A DNA stretch of 33,773 bases, taken from contig JAJFGD010000003.1 of NCBI GenBank assembly GCA_021776315.1, positions 1-33,773 on the forward strand, given 5' to 3'. The position numbers and the translations under genes are program-made. The notes below the pieces were generated by a model. The model had not been told where the DNA came from, ran no database searches, and worked only from the letters and a program-made list of their open reading frames with translations. Source of the stretch: Hyphococcus sp. GTDB lineage: Bacteria > Pseudomonadota > Alphaproteobacteria > Caulobacterales > Parvularculaceae. Below, one piece after another: positions 11,386 through 21,923 of this stretch. Numbering within the stretch: the first letter of the stretch is position 1; each line of letters begins with the position of its first letter.

Positions 11386-11414
11386 GGGCCGCTTGCATTA
11401 GCGGCCCTTTTTTT
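11386..11414 (+). terminator. Rho-independent terminator for the anmK-side transcript
   Basis: GGGCCGCT-TGCATT-AGCGGCCC stem followed by a T tract. Confidence 0.85.
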
Positions 11415-11415
11415 G

Positions 11416-11450
11416 TGTAAAAAAACGTGGCGTATTTTATGCCACGTTTT
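11416..11450 (-). terminator. Rho-independent terminator for the TonB receptor gene
   Basis: AAAACGTGGC (11422-11431) pairs with GCCACGTTTT (11441-11450); T-rich tract follows on the minus strand. Confidence 0.75.
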
Positions 11451-11476
11451 GAGGTGTTCATTGAAGAATGAGGAGC

Positions 11477-13783
11477 TTACAGATCAATACTGATGCCACC
11501 GAAAATCTCACGCTGTTTCCCGGGACGTGCACCATATGGGCGACGCGAAGCGACATAGTCTTGGTCGAAAAGGTTTTCGACTTTTAGTCGCAGCCGGACA
11601 CCTTCTTTGATTTTGTAATGAGCGGCAAGATCAACGATTGCACGATCATCGATCAGATCCAGAACGGGGATGACACCTTGTCCTGGCACGCCGCGGGTTT
11701 CACTGACATAGTTTAGATCGGCTGTTACGCCCCAATTATTTCCATTTACCCCTGCGGAAACATAAATCTGATGATCCGGTACATAAGGTACTTCATCACC
11801 CACCGCGATATCGCCAAAAATATCACTGGCGACGGCTGCTTGAAATTCTGATTGAGTATACGTGTAAGTAACTGCTATTGGGAACGAAATCCCGAAGTCG
11901 TTGTCAAAAGCCGTAGCAAGGTCAGTCGATGCGACGACTTCCAAGCCATATACGTCAACTTCGCCAGCATTGTCGGTATCACCTATTTCGCATTCATTGC
12001 CGCCTGTAGAATTGGTGCATTCGGCAATTAAGTTTGAATAGTCATTGAAGAAGCCAATAACTTCTATTGCACCCGCATCGCCGCCATAACGCCCTCCGGC
12101 TTCGTATGCAATTGATTCTTCAGGGTCTTGTGTTCGCGAGGAAACGGACGCCGGTGCAAATCCGCGGTGGGCACCAGCGAGTAATGAGAAATTATCTGTG
12201 ATGTCTACCAATGCACTTAAGCCAGGAAGAAAAATATCATATGAATTCTCACGAATGTTATCGGGTGACAGCGTTCGATCTGGTGTGTCCCAACGGCGTT
12301 GGCGTGTTTCTACAGATTCAAAACGAACACCACCAGTAATTGCAACGGGTCCTCGATAAAAAGTATCTTCAACGTAAAGAGATAGTGCTTCAGATTTTGA
12401 AAGCCGATTAGCTTGAGTGCCAGGCGCATTGTCTGTCGTTCGGATGATTACACCGTTGTCAATTCTGTATTGATCCTGCTCTTGGAACCTATCGACCTCA
12501 TCTTCATGGTAGCGAACTGATGCCACGACATTGTGATTAAACCCGAGCGCCGCGAAGCCAAAATTTGCGGCGGTTTGAATGCCATGTGTAGAATATGATC
12601 GGTTATTTTGGCGAATGCCTAGAACATCGTCAGGGCTAATGAGACCATCCGGACCTTGCAATACTTGAAATTCGTTCGCGCAACTCGTCGGTGCAATAAG
12701 TATTTCATTCAGAGTATTACAGTTATCTCTTCGTGCGTAATTCTCGGTGCTAGTTAAGAACGGGTCATCGAAAAACGGGTCAGAATTATCGAACCGGTCA
12801 AGCTTTTCCCAGTTGCGCGCGAATTCGGTATTATATGCAATTGTCGATAGCTTAATGTCACCATTGAATTCAATGCTGTGAGTCAACTGATAGGTATAAT
12901 GTTCGGTGTTGATTTGGTCCAATGCACTGGCATTATAGCGAATAAAGGGTCTAGATTGAATGTCTGTTTCGGTGAGCCCCAAATAGGTCTCATTCGATCG
13001 CTCATCGCTATATTGAAACTTAAATTCAAGACTTTGTGGTACCGTCGCTCCCGACTTGGAATAAAATCCCAGTTTCCCGACATAGTCTTGCAAAGAAAAG
13101 CCTGTGTCAGCTTCGGGATCGCGTTCGATTTCTTTAAAGCCTTCGCCTTTATCCTGATAAGTTTCGAGGAGAATGCCGACATCAAATGGCAGCTGTTCGA
13201 CTGCAAATTTTCCACCAGTCCATGCATGCACAGTGTTTCTATTTAGACTACTAGATAAAAATGTGACATGGGCCGCTGCATTATCGGGGATTGGCGTTGA
13301 GAAAAATTGAATTGCCCCAGCTGTCGTGAAAGGTCCGTACTTTACTGTTGATGGTCCTTTCGTCACTTCAACGGCATTCATGCGTGCTGAAAATGGAAAG
13401 TAATAAGCAGAAGGGGCAGAGTAGGGCGCAGGTGCCATTAAGACACCATCTTCCATGATGAGGACTTTAGAAGAGCGGTCGAGGCCAGAACCGCGAAGAC
13501 CGATATTGGGACGTAGCCCATATCCATCTTCTTCTTGGATATTCACACCTGGTACCTGGCGCAGAATACGATGAATGTCTGTGTACTTCTGAACAGCCAA
13601 TTTTTCGGGTGGAATATAAGCAACCGAACCGGCTACATCTTGAACGCCTCGTGCGACGCCAACAACGGTCATGATATCGATGTTATTTAATGCGACGATA
13701 TTGTCGTCTTGAGCCTGTGCCGGCCCGAATGCGACCAATAGGGCCGCGATACTCATCGCGCGATAGCGGCGTACTCTCAACAT
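11477..13783 (-). CDS. TonB-dependent outer-membrane receptor
   Basis: Signal peptide; plug (HRILRQVPGVNIQEEDGYGLRPNIGLRGSGLDRSSKVLIMEDGV); TonB-dependent C-terminus (RLKVENLFDQDYVASRRPYGARPGKQREIFGGISIDL). Confidence 0.93.
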   Translation of the reverse strand: MLRVRRYRAMSIAALLVAFGPAQAQDDNIVALNNIDIMTVVGVARGVQDVAGSVAYIPPEKLAVQKYTDIHRILRQVPGVNIQEEDGYGLRPNIGLRGSGLDRSSKVLIMEDGVLMAPAPYSAPSAYYFPFSARMNAVEVTKGPSTVKYGPFTTAGAIQFFSTPIPDNAAAHVTFLSSSLNRNTVHAWTGGKFAVEQLPFDVGILLETYQDKGEGFKEIERDPEADTGFSLQDYVGKLGFYSKSGATVPQSLEFKFQYSDERSNETYLGLTETDIQSRPFIRYNASALDQINTEHYTYQLTHSIEFNGDIKLSTIAYNTEFARNWEKLDRFDNSDPFFDDPFLTSTENYARRDNCNTLNEILIAPTSCANEFQVLQGPDGLISPDDVLGIRQNNRSYSTHGIQTAANFGFAALGFNHNVVASVRYHEDEVDRFQEQDQYRIDNGVIIRTTDNAPGTQANRLSKSEALSLYVEDTFYRGPVAITGGVRFESVETRQRRWDTPDRTLSPDNIRENSYDIFLPGLSALVDITDNFSLLAGAHRGFAPASVSSRTQDPEESIAYEAGGRYGGDAGAIEVIGFFNDYSNLIAECTNSTGGNECEIGDTDNAGEVDVYGLEVVASTDLATAFDNDFGISFPIAVTYTYTQSEFQAAVASDIFGDIAVGDEVPYVPDHQIYVSAGVNGNNWGVTADLNYVSETRGVPGQGVIPVLDLIDDRAIVDLAAHYKIKEGVRLRLKVENLFDQDYVASRRPYGARPGKQREIFGGISIDL

Positions 13784-13806
13784 CGAACGTTCTCTCCCTG
13801 ATGTTT

Positions 13807-13823
13807 TTGCGAATGATTTGCAA
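13807..13823. promoter_or_regulatory. Fur-like 17-bp near-palindrome upstream of the TonB receptor
   Basis: TTGCGAATGATTTGCAA, form TTGC-n-AAT-n-ATT-n-GCAA, 24 bp upstream of the ATG. Confidence 0.5.
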
Positions 13824-13951
13824 TAACATCAGCTAAGGCACTGGTGGGAGATCTGTCAATTGCAAATGTGTCGCAATCTTAAAAAAATTGGGCCAATGAC
13901 TTTGAATGGCAACCGTCGTAAACCGGCAATGGAACGAAGGAGACTACCGGC

Positions 13952-14254
13952 ATGGTGGCGAAGCTAAGCACAAACGAACGAGAATTGTTCTTGAAAAACA
14001 ACCCTAGTTGGTCGGTTTTGGAAAATCGGGACGCTGTTCAAAAAGTATTTGAATTCGCTGATTTTAACACTGCTTGGGGATTTATGAACCGTGTCGCTTT
14101 AGCTGCTGAAAAGGCTGATCATCACCCGGAGTGGTTCAATGTCTATAATAAGGTGGAAATTTCGCTGACTACCCATGATGCAGATGGCCTATCGCAGCGC
14201 GATGTTGAACTTGCTGGGGTCATTGATCGGGTTGCCAGTTCCATGGGTAGTTGA
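13952..14254 (+). CDS. 4a-hydroxytetrahydrobiopterin (pterin-4a-carbinolamine) dehydratase
   Basis: [41 protein letters not shown] family motif, 100 aa. Confidence 0.92.
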   Translation: MVAKLSTNERELFLKNNPSWSVLENRDAVQKVFEFADFNTAWGFMNRVALAAEKADHHPEWFNVYNKVEISLTTHDADGLSQRDVELAGVIDRVASSMGS

Positions 14255-14348
14255 AATAGGCTTAGAAGGCCACAAAACGGCCATGGCCACGCCTTCTATA
14301 CGCCTGCAACAATGCGTAGTAAGAAGTTGAATTCAAACAGGGATTGAG

Positions 14349-15047
14349 ATGATGGCGACGATAGCGCTTGTTGATGATGATGAGAACATTCTGACTTCCG
14401 TATCGATGGTGCTCGAATCGGAAGGGCATAAGGTCGACACTTTTGAGGATGGTGCGGCAGCGCTGGAACATATTTCGGCGACGCCACCAGACTTGGTCGT
14501 CTCGGACATTAAGATGCCCACAATGGACGGAATGGAGCTATTGCGGCGCATCCGCCAAAATTCAGCCTTGCCGTTGATATTTCTGACTTCAAAAGATGAG
14601 GAAATAGACGAAGTACTCGGACTGACGATGGGGGCAGATGACTATGTCAAAAAACCCTTTTCTCAACGCTTACTATTGGAGCGGGTCAAGGCAGTCCTGC
14701 GACGTGCTGATGCGGGAGAGACCCCAACCCCTGAAGAAGAAAAGAAAATCCTTCGTCGCGGCAACCTTACGCTTGATCCAATGCGACATGCTTGCATGTG
14801 GAAAGAACAACAAGTTGTATTGACGGTCACTGAATTTCTAATCCTAGAATCCCTTGCGCAGCGTCCTGGCTTCGTCAAAAGCCGTGATCAACTCATGGAT
14901 GCCGCTTATGATGATCAAGTATATGTTGATGATCGAACGATCGACAGCCACATTAAGCGCATCCGGAAAAAGTTTCGCGTGTCAGATAAGGAATTTGACT
15001 CAATTGAGACGCTTTACGGTGTTGGTTACAAATACAAGGAAGATTAA
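14349..15047 (+). CDS. chvI: Response regulator, OmpR/PhoB family, ChvI-like
   Basis: Receiver ([22 protein letters not shown]...[12 protein letters not shown]...[28 protein letters not shown]) and winged helix ([16 protein letters not shown]). ChvG-like kinase and PTS genes follow. Confidence 0.88.
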   Translation: MMATIALVDDDENILTSVSMVLESEGHKVDTFEDGAAALEHISATPPDLVVSDIKMPTMDGMELLRRIRQNSALPLIFLTSKDEEIDEVLGLTMGADDYVKKPFSQRLLLERVKAVLRRADAGETPTPEEEKKILRRGNLTLDPMRHACMWKEQQVVLTVTEFLILESLAQRPGFVKSRDQLMDAAYDDQVYVDDRTIDSHIKRIRKKFRVSDKEFDSIETLYGVGYKYKED

Positions 15048-15053
15048 CCGCAC

Positions 15054-16778
15054 ATGACGGAGCAGAGTGGCCAGGTGCGGAAACGTCGCGCGCACATGCC
15101 GCTGTCTCGCCTAACTCTGACAATTGTCCTTGCTAATTTGATTGGCCTAGTCATTTTGCTGCTTGGTTCGTTTGCGTTGACCCAATATCGCGATGGCTTG
15201 GTTCAAGCAAAGCTAGAAGGCGTTCGTGCGCAGGCACAAATTATCGCAGACGTTCTGGCGCAAGTTGCGATTGATGAAAGTTCATGCCAACCCGTCGAAG
15301 AGGCTGATATTATTCAGCAAGGCGACCAAACAACACTTTGTTCGCTTGCTCTCAATCAAACCGATGTACGGGAAGTTTTTAACCGAGTTTGGGATAGTTT
15401 TGAAGGTCGCGTGCGAATTTTCAATGCACCTCAGACTTTTGATGATCCCCCGGTATCTGATGCCATCGCGTTGTTAATTGAAGATGTTGTTTTGCGGGAA
15501 GATGAGATTATTGAAGAAACCCTCCCGTCCCTAGATTCCACCATTTCCACGAGAGCATTTACCGAGCGCGATATCTGGCATGACATCATGCACTCATTTT
15601 CACGTAATTACCGTCAGCAAGCCGCCCAGCGGACGATTGAATCTGAGCTAAACGAAGCATTAGCATCTTCACCATTTGCAACCGACCGGGGGGCGACCTC
15701 TGTTCGCATTAACGAAGAAGGGGAATTGGTTGCCTCAGTGTCAGTCCCTATTCGTCGTGTGCAAGCAATTTACGGATTGGTTACAGCAGAAATTGGTGGC
15801 ATTGACGCATTGGTGGAAGACGCGCGAATTGCGATCTTACCATTTTTTGGGTTGGCGATGGCAGCTGCTATCTTGTCGTCATTGCTGCTGACCGCAGCCA
15901 TTGCGCAGCCAATTCGGCAGCTCGCCATCGCGGCCGACCGCGTACGAGAGGGTATTTCTGCGGCCGGACGGGCGCGTATTCCCGATTTCACAAAGCGCAA
16001 GGATGAGATAGGTGAACTTTCAGGTTCGCTGACGTCAATGACGCATGCGATTTATGAGCGAATTGATGCGATTGAAAGTTTTGCCGCGGATGTCGCTCAT
16101 GAATTAAAAAATCCACTCACGTCGATACGCAGTGCGGCCGAAACACTCAACATTGCAAAGACAGAAGAGCAACAAGAGAAGTTGTTATCGGTCATTCAAA
16201 AAGATGTTGCGCGAATGGACCGATTGATCACGGATATTTCGAATGCATCGCGCCTTGACGCCGAGCTTGCGCGCGAAACAAGAGAAGCAGTCGACCTCAC
16301 TCAATTGATCAACGATATTGTCGGTGTATATAAACAAACAGGAAAATCCACGGAAGCTCGCGTTGAGTTTTCAGATCCGTTGCAAGCAACCTACGTGCTT
16401 GGCAATCCATCTGCATTGGGACAAGTTATCCGAAACGTGATTGACAATGCTCGCTCATTTAGCCCGCCAAACGGTGCTGTGCGTGTCGTTCTGGAGGGGC
16501 CGACGCAGCGCCAGGCTTTGGTGCGTATCACTGTCGAGGATGAGGGACCGGGGATTCCTCCTGAGAATATTGATGCAATTTTCAAGCGGTTTTATACAAA
16601 ACGGCCCAAAGGCTCAGCTTTTGGCAATAACTCTGGCCTTGGCTTAGCGATTTCGCGTCAAATTATTAACGCCCATGGCGGACGCATTTATGCGGAGAAT
16701 CGCAGTGAAAATGCAAAGGAAATCACCGATGAGCCAATTGGGGCGCGATTCGTAATTGAAATTCCTTCAGACGGATAG
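15054..16778 (+). CDS. chvG: Sensor histidine kinase, ChvG-like
   Basis: HAMP; H-box FAADVAHELKNPLTSIRSAAETL; N/G boxes (VIRNVIDNARSF, VEDEGPGIPPENIDAIFKRFYT, NNSGLGLAISRQI). Confidence 0.9.
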   Translation: MTEQSGQVRKRRAHMPLSRLTLTIVLANLIGLVILLLGSFALTQYRDGLVQAKLEGVRAQAQIIADVLAQVAIDESSCQPVEEADIIQQGDQTTLCSLALNQTDVREVFNRVWDSFEGRVRIFNAPQTFDDPPVSDAIALLIEDVVLREDEIIEETLPSLDSTISTRAFTERDIWHDIMHSFSRNYRQQAAQRTIESELNEALASSPFATDRGATSVRINEEGELVASVSVPIRRVQAIYGLVTAEIGGIDALVEDARIAILPFFGLAMAAAILSSLLLTAAIAQPIRQLAIAADRVREGISAAGRARIPDFTKRKDEIGELSGSLTSMTHAIYERIDAIESFAADVAHELKNPLTSIRSAAETLNIAKTEEQQEKLLSVIQKDVARMDRLITDISNASRLDAELARETREAVDLTQLINDIVGVYKQTGKSTEARVEFSDPLQATYVLGNPSALGQVIRNVIDNARSFSPPNGAVRVVLEGPTQRQALVRITVEDEGPGIPPENIDAIFKRFYTKRPKGSAFGNNSGLGLAISRQIINAHGGRIYAENRSENAKEITDEPIGARFVIEIPSDG

Positions 16779-16850
16779 GCTTTTTTTAGTGGACATCTGC
16801 AAAACAAATCGCACCATAGTGGTCGGCGAGAGCGATTTAGGGGCGTTTGG

Positions 16851-17264
16851 ATGATTGGATTGGTTGTGGTGACCCATGGGCGGTTGGCTGAGGAGTTTTT
16901 ATCGGCCGCTGAACATGTTGTTGGACCGCAAGAGCGTGTGAAGGCGGTCTCTATTGGACCTGACGACGATATGGAAAAACGTCGTCAAGATATTTTGGAT
17001 GCAGCGCAGGAAGTCGATGACGGTGAGGGCGTGGTCATATTGACGGATATGTTTGGTGGGACGCCGTCAAATCTAGCAATTGCCGTTATGGAAAAGGCGA
17101 ACGCCGAAGTCGTTGCTGGCGTTAATCTGCCAATGCTCATAAAACTTGCCTCTGTTCGTGCAGAGGGTGATTTGGGGGAAGCTGTTAAGGCGGCTCACGA
17201 AGCCGGACGAAAATATATAAATGTCGCCTCATGGGTGCTTTCGGGGGAATCGACGGAATCGTGA
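16851..17264 (+). CDS. PTS fructose/mannose-type EIIA component (PTS-ntr-like)
   Basis: MIGLVVVTHGRLAEEFLSAAEHVVG...VVILTDMFGGTPSNLAIAVM, with active-site His in VVTHG. Confidence 0.92.
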   Translation: MIGLVVVTHGRLAEEFLSAAEHVVGPQERVKAVSIGPDDDMEKRRQDILDAAQEVDDGEGVVILTDMFGGTPSNLAIAVMEKANAEVVAGVNLPMLIKLASVRAEGDLGEAVKAAHEAGRKYINVASWVLSGESTES

Positions 17265-17539
17265 GTGAAAACGCAACAGCCAACGTTGCAATCCAAAATA
17301 AGCTTGGCCTGCATATTAGGCCGTCACGACAATTCTCGTCTCTAGCGAAATCGTGGGATGCAGTTGTTACGGTGCGAAATCAAGAACGTAAAGCATCTGC
17401 TGACTCTCAACTTGATCTTTTAATGTTGCTTGCCAGCCATGGAACCATGTTGGAAATTTCTGCAACGGGCCCACAAGCCAAAGAGGCCGTGGACGCGTTA
17501 GTGAATTTGGTCAATGACCGCTTTGGCGAAGATGAGTAG
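17261..17539 (+). CDS. ptsH: HPr family phosphocarrier protein
   Basis: NKLGLHIRPSRQFSSLA (His-15 equivalent) and SQLDLLMLLASHGT (Ser-46 region). GTG start at 17261 overlaps the EIIA stop as GTGA; the track start at 17231 is probably too early. Confidence 0.88.
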   Translation: MSENATANVAIQNKLGLHIRPSRQFSSLAKSWDAVVTVRNQERKASADSQLDLLMLLASHGTMLEISATGPQAKEAVDALVNLVNDRFGEDE

Positions 17540-17543
17540 TTAC

Positions 17544-18671
17544 CTAAACTGAAGCGGTGCCCGAAAGTTCTGAAATCGTTACAGACTGACCATCGCGAAG
17601 CCTTTCGCCGCCACGAATAACGACGCTGTCGCCGGGTTCAACATCGCCAATGATTTCAATGAAATCTCCCTCAGCTGAGCCAAGTTCGACATCGATGCGT
17701 TTCGCAGCATTGTCTTCTCCGATTACGTAAACGCTAACGCGTTCGGCCCGAAGAACCAATGCATCCCGCGGTACAGCCGTAACACTCCGCACTTGCGCTG
17801 TTGGCAAACTGACCCGAACTGCGGAGCCGATATACCAAGCGGTATCTGGCAGCTCCAGTCGCAATTCCAACATGCGCGAGCGGTCATCGCCGACAGGAAC
17901 GACGGCTCGAACCACTGCATCCATTGTATCAAGACCATTCGCAACTCGAATGGCCTCGCCCGTAGTCACATTGCGGGCAAGTCCCGCAGGGGCACGCGCA
18001 GTAACTTCATACCGGCTGGTGTCGACCAAACGCACGAGCCCAGAACCGGAATTGGCAAATTCTCCGACTTGCATTTCTTGTGACACGATGCGGCCAGCAA
18101 ATGGTGCTTTGACTTCTGTCCGATCCAAGTTGGTCTGCGCACGACGCATTGCAACTTCTGCTTGCCGGACTGCTTGAACGGCTTCGTCGCGGTTTGACCG
18201 CATTTCATCAAGGGTGGCTTGCGATTCACCAGCATCTTCACCGAGGTCTAGAAATCGATTGTAGAGGCTATCGAGGTAGTCCGCGCGGGCCTTCAATCGT
18301 CTCACCTGCGCAACGCTATCATCCCGTGTAAACTCTGCATCGGCGGCATCGATGCGTGCAATAACGTCACCTGCTTCAACCTCAATCCCAATGTCGGCGA
18401 CCCACTCAATTTTGCCAGATGTTGCCGCAGCAACCAGACTGTCGCGCATCGATACGACCGAACCGGGTACCTCCGAACGTGGAGCAAGGGCCCGTATTTC
18501 AGCTTTTGCAACGGCAACTGCAGCAGGGGGTGGTCCTTGGGGGGCATCTGAACCGCCTTCGGAGGCGTCTGCAGTTGCGCCAATATTGTTGCCATAGACA
18601 AATGCCATAGTTCCGGCAGCGACTAAGACAAATGCAGCGCTACCCGATAGGATCAATTTCCGATTTATCAC
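17544..18671 (-). CDS. RND efflux periplasmic adaptor (membrane fusion protein)
   Basis: GKIEWVADIGIEVEAGDVIARID...RTEVKAPFAGRIVSQEMQVGEFANSGSGLVRLVD; directly upstream partner is an RND permease. Confidence 0.9.
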   Translation of the reverse strand: MINRKLILSGSAAFVLVAAGTMAFVYGNNIGATADASEGGSDAPQGPPPAAVAVAKAEIRALAPRSEVPGSVVSMRDSLVAAATSGKIEWVADIGIEVEAGDVIARIDAADAEFTRDDSVAQVRRLKARADYLDSLYNRFLDLGEDAGESQATLDEMRSNRDEAVQAVRQAEVAMRRAQTNLDRTEVKAPFAGRIVSQEMQVGEFANSGSGLVRLVDTSRYEVTARAPAGLARNVTTGEAIRVANGLDTMDAVVRAVVPVGDDRSRMLELRLELPDTAWYIGSAVRVSLPTAQVRSVTAVPRDALVLRAERVSVYVIGEDNAAKRIDVELGSAEGDFIEIIGDVEPGDSVVIRGGERLRDGQSVTISELSGTASV

Positions 18672-18686
18672 GAGATCATTTCCTTT

Positions 18687-21600
18687 TTATTCCGCAGGTT
18701 GGGGGATGGCACCGCGCGAGACGGGTTCGAGAGCATTGCGCGCTCCGAGTTGTAATAATGCCGGGAGTAGAAGTAGCGTGAAAATTGTAGATACGGCCAT
18801 TCCACCAACAATCACTGTTGCCAGCCCTCGATAGATTAGGCTTCCGGCACCAGGAGAAAGTACCAGCGGTAACATTCCCATTAGTGACGTTGAAGTTGAC
18901 ATAAAGATCGGACGTATTCTGAGCTTTAATGCTTCGCGCACCGCTTCGGGTCTAGATTTGCCGCGAGCTTCGGATTCGCGTGTTTGGGCAACCAATAGAA
19001 TTGCGTTGTTCACAACCAAGCCGAGCAAAATGATAAATCCGATCATGCCGAGCAAATCCAAGGGAAGGGGATTTACAAGGTCCATGCCGCGGATTGCCAA
19101 GATGCCGCCAACAGTTGCCATTGGCAGAGTGATGATGACGAGAGCCGAATCTTTTACCGATTTGAAAAGCGCTGCCATGATCAAGAACAAAATCGCGATG
19201 GCCAGTAAGAAATTGGTTCCAAGATTACTGACGGCGCGGGCAAGACTATCAGCGTCGCCGCCCCATTTAATTGATGCGCTGGCTGGCAAAACTTGGCGCA
19301 GCCGGTTTTCGGTTTCGCCTTTAAGGGCTTCAACCGCTGGTCCCAATGCCATGCCTGCTGGCGGTGTGATGCCGAGAGAAATCGTTCGACGGGCATCCAG
19401 TCGCCGAATTTGTTGTGGTCCAACACCACGTGAAATCGTTACCAATTCACCCAGAGGGACAATAGTTCCTGTTGGTGTCGCAATCGGCGCATTATCTAGA
19501 TATTCCGGTTCTGTCCATTCTTTTGCACGCAGGTAGATATCCAAACGTCCATCTTCATGGAAAAATTCGCCAAGCCATTGACCGTCGCCGAGGGCTCTAA
19601 CGGCTCTTGCTACGGCTTCTCGGGTCATACCGACTTCTGCAATTCGACGGTCATTCGGTGTGAGACGCAGCTCCGGAGTGACAATTTGAGGGTCAGGATT
19701 TGGCCAGACCTGAGCTCCAGGAAGTGCTTCCTGGATTACATCAATAGCTGACGGTACGGCAGCACCGAGAGCATCAAAGTCAGCGGCTTGCATTTCAAGA
19801 CTGATGGAACCACCGCCACCAAAATTCCCAAATAGGTCTCCTTGGCGTGCGAATGCACGCGTATCCGGAAAGCCAGCAAGGATTTCTTCGTTGACGATTT
19901 TCACCATCTCATCGATGCGAGACTGGTCATTAATTCTAATACCGGTGTTGCCGCCCCAAGATCCTGCGTAAAGGAAATAGTGACGCAGTGCCGGTTGTTT
20001 TTCGCCGGTCATATAGGGCTCTAATCGTTCGATAACGACTTCAGCGAATTCTTCACGAACCATGTCAGCACTGGCACCGGAGGGGAATCCGATGAATGCA
20101 TCGACCGCATCGCGTTTTACTGGCGGTAAATAATTCAGCTGCGGCCACATTAGAAATGAAATCGCGATGGGTATTACTGTTAGGCCACCGACCAATGCGA
20201 AGCGCCGCGGGTTTGTCGCGGTCAGCTTCATGATAAAATTTGCAATACGTTCAGAAAAATCCGGACGACTAGATGCTTTCTTAGGTTTGGCGTCTTGTTT
20301 GATAAACAAACGGGCCCCTGTCGGCAAAAGTGTAACAGCAACGATAAGGCTGAACGAAACAGCAATAGCGATTGTTAATGCAAGGTCGGCAAATAGTTGA
20401 CCTTCGACATCTTCAAAAAACATAATCGGTATGAAGATCGCCACTGTTGTTACCGTGGATGCGAACAATGCACCGAAAACTTGCCCAACGGCTGTTTGTG
20501 CAGCTTCAAAAGGTGATTTTCCTTCTTCGCGCAAGCGCACAAAATTTTCCAAGACAACAATAGCGGCATCAAGAACCATCCCCGTAGCAAACGCGAGACC
20601 GGCGAGAGAGATGACGTTAATAGACCGCCCAAAAAGGTTTAGCATGACAATTGTCGCCGTCAGACTAATTGGGATTGCCGCGGCAATTACAAAGGTTGCC
20701 GTCGCTCGTCTTAGGAACAGCCACAATGCCCCAATCGCCAACATTATTCCCAACAGGAGATTGTTTGTGAGCAGACCGATCGCCCGTTTGATAAAAACGG
20801 AAGGGTCAAAGCTTTTGTGGATTGCGTAACCGAGTTCTGCGAGTGAACCATCATTTAATTCGTCGAGCACTTCAGTGAGACCCTCGATTGCTTCAAGTGT
20901 ATTCGATCCTGGCTCACGGATCACTCTCATACCAATTGCGGGGTTGCCATTTTGATAAACAACACCCCCGCCATCATCGGGGCCCACATTTACATCCGCG
21001 ATATCGCCGAGGGTAATTGGCGCGCCGTCGCGCCATGCAAGAATTGTTTCTTCGAGCTGTGCTGCGTTAAAACGCCCTTCAAAACGTAACGTATAGTTTC
21101 GTCTTCCAACTTCTACGGAACCGCCTGAAACATCCGTCGAGCGGTTCACATTTTGAGATATCTCGTCAATTGTTATTCCCAGTTGTGCTGCCAAAAACGG
21201 ATCGAATTCAATTCGAACAATTTCCTCACCATCGTCCGAATTGATATCAATCCCAGCAACGCCAGGGATGGATTCGATTTCAGGTCTAATACGCTGTTCG
21301 GCAAATTCGCTAAGGCGAATGTCAGAATTTGTGTTGCCCGGTAATTTCTGCAAGAACAGAAAAATGAGTGTTTCGCCGGCGTTTCCACCACCTCCACCAA
21401 GGTTTACGCGCGGGCGTTCTGCTTCCGCTGGCAATCCGCGCACACGCTGCAATCGCGAATTCACCTCAGTGAACGCAGCATCCATGTCAGTGCCGAGCGC
21501 GAATTCCAAATTCATCCACGCACCGCCCTGATTGGACCAGGATTGTAGTTGGGTCATTCCTGGTATGCCACGCATTTCCCGTTCAATTGGTTCAGTAATC

Positions 21601-21800
21601 TCGCTCTCGATTTCACGAGGTGAGGCGGCACGCCATTCCGTCTGAATGCTGATTTGTGGTCTTTCGATGGCTGGGAATAGCTGTACCGGAAGTTGTGTGA
21701 TTGATATGATTCCGAGCAAAGTCACGATCGCCAAGATCACAGCCGCAGCCGCAGGGTTTTTTAAACAAAGACGGGTAAGACCCATGGTCTCTCTCTCCAA
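18687..21800 (-). CDS. RND efflux transporter permease (AcrB/MexB-like)
   Basis: About 1037 aa; QLPVQLFPAIERPQISIQTEW, GMVLDAAIVVLENF, GLVVNNAILLVAQTRE motifs. Confidence 0.95.
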   Translation of the reverse strand: MERETMGLTRLCLKNPAAAAVILAIVTLLGIISITQLPVQLFPAIERPQISIQTEWRAASPREIESEITEPIEREMRGIPGMTQLQSWSNQGGAWMNLEFALGTDMDAAFTEVNSRLQRVRGLPAEAERPRVNLGGGGGNAGETLIFLFLQKLPGNTNSDIRLSEFAEQRIRPEIESIPGVAGIDINSDDGEEIVRIEFDPFLAAQLGITIDEISQNVNRSTDVSGGSVEVGRRNYTLRFEGRFNAAQLEETILAWRDGAPITLGDIADVNVGPDDGGGVVYQNGNPAIGMRVIREPGSNTLEAIEGLTEVLDELNDGSLAELGYAIHKSFDPSVFIKRAIGLLTNNLLLGIMLAIGALWLFLRRATATFVIAAAIPISLTATIVMLNLFGRSINVISLAGLAFATGMVLDAAIVVLENFVRLREEGKSPFEAAQTAVGQVFGALFASTVTTVAIFIPIMFFEDVEGQLFADLALTIAIAVSFSLIVAVTLLPTGARLFIKQDAKPKKASSRPDFSERIANFIMKLTATNPRRFALVGGLTVIPIAISFLMWPQLNYLPPVKRDAVDAFIGFPSGASADMVREEFAEVVIERLEPYMTGEKQPALRHYFLYAGSWGGNTGIRINDQSRIDEMVKIVNEEILAGFPDTRAFARQGDLFGNFGGGGSISLEMQAADFDALGAAVPSAIDVIQEALPGAQVWPNPDPQIVTPELRLTPNDRRIAEVGMTREAVARAVRALGDGQWLGEFFHEDGRLDIYLRAKEWTEPEYLDNAPIATPTGTIVPLGELVTISRGVGPQQIRRLDARRTISLGITPPAGMALGPAVEALKGETENRLRQVLPASASIKWGGDADSLARAVSNLGTNFLLAIAILFLIMAALFKSVKDSALVIITLPMATVGGILAIRGMDLVNPLPLDLLGMIGFIILLGLVVNNAILLVAQTRESEARGKSRPEAVREALKLRIRPIFMSTSTSLMGMLPLVLSPGAGSLIYRGLATVIVGGMAVSTIFTLLLLPALLQLGARNALEPVSRGAIPQPAE

Positions 21801-21923
21801 TATTGGGTGATCTCGCGCGCGTTCATTCTCACCTTTATCCAGGCTGAGCGCATCTGTTTATCGATGAGTTGCTTTTAATTTGCGGTGAAGCGCGAAGGGG
21901 AGATCAGTTCCCTCATTAACTTT

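Noticed and set aside
14264-14297. AGAAGGC/GCCTTCT hairpin after the pterin dehydratase gene as a terminator
   Set aside because: A 7-bp stem with a long palindromic loop but no T tract; too weak to call.
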